Assembly (NCBI GenBank): GCA_051648405.1
Contig: JBOFFC010000161.1
Span: 1-13,904 of the forward strand
Reading direction: 5' to 3'
DNA length: 13,904 bases
From: JBOFFC01 sp051648405
Lineage (GTDB): Bacteria > Planctomycetota > Planctomycetia > Pirellulales > Lacipirellulaceae
Below are positions 13,887 to 13,904 of the stretch, piece by piece. The position numbers were made by a program, and so were the translations under genes. The notes beneath the pieces were generated by a model, which worked only from the letters and a program-made list of their open reading frames with translations, did no database searches and was not told the DNA's origin. The first letter of the stretch is position 1. The number at the start of each line of letters is the position of its first letter.

Positions 13887-13904
13887 CGAAGTTGGTACCC
13901 GCTT

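Overview
The window looks like chromosomal DNA from a planctomycete, most likely order Pirellulales near the Lacipirellulaceae. This is inferred from the high GC content, the weak or missing Shine-Dalgarno sequences at most starts, two PEP-CTERM secreted proteins, the style of the RsmA and P-II proteins, and short-phrase repeats between genes. I ran no database search. There are ten convincing genes, one probable small regulator and one broken gene copy. I see no rRNA, tRNA, CRISPR array, insertion sequence or integrase.

Left part (1-3056), mostly on the minus strand: hisB (histidine biosynthesis), a small excisionase-like helix-turn-helix protein on the plus strand, a 76-residue acidic protein of unknown function, rsmA/ksgA (16S rRNA dimethyladenosine methyltransferase) and glnB (P-II nitrogen signal protein). 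This GlnB has Phe where the uridylylated Tyr51 normally sits, and three extra residues in its nucleotide-binding B-loop.

Between glnB and the next gene (3057-4106) lies about 1.05 kb with no credible gene but a lot of secondary structure. Its core is an array of four long hairpins (3297-3648). They share almost the same loop, CCAGGCGG followed by A-rich bases, while their stem sequences differ completely yet stay paired. Smaller hairpins lie between them. This is the best candidate in the window for an undescribed structured RNA or protein-recognition array.

Middle part (4107-8626), plus strand: a tight three-gene operon of a secreted GHL10/DUF187 glycoside hydrolase (DigH/YngK type), an AmpG-like permease and a cytoplasmic two-domain GH3 N-acetylglucosaminidase (NagZ type). 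Together they read as peptidoglycan cleavage outside, import, and breakdown inside.

The next part (8627-10882) is rearranged. The last 78 codons of nagZ recur about 1.1 kb downstream at roughly 90% identity as an orphan fragment, and a PEP-CTERM gene lies on the minus strand between the two copies. A second PEP-CTERM gene follows on the plus strand and ends in a textbook intrinsic terminator.

The right part (11077-13797) is acnA, an iron-sulfur aconitase of the citrate cycle. Several genes (rsmA, glnB, the permease, acnA) have short-phrase repeats directly against the start codon in place of a Shine-Dalgarno sequence. At least one of these repeat families has a second copy elsewhere in the window.
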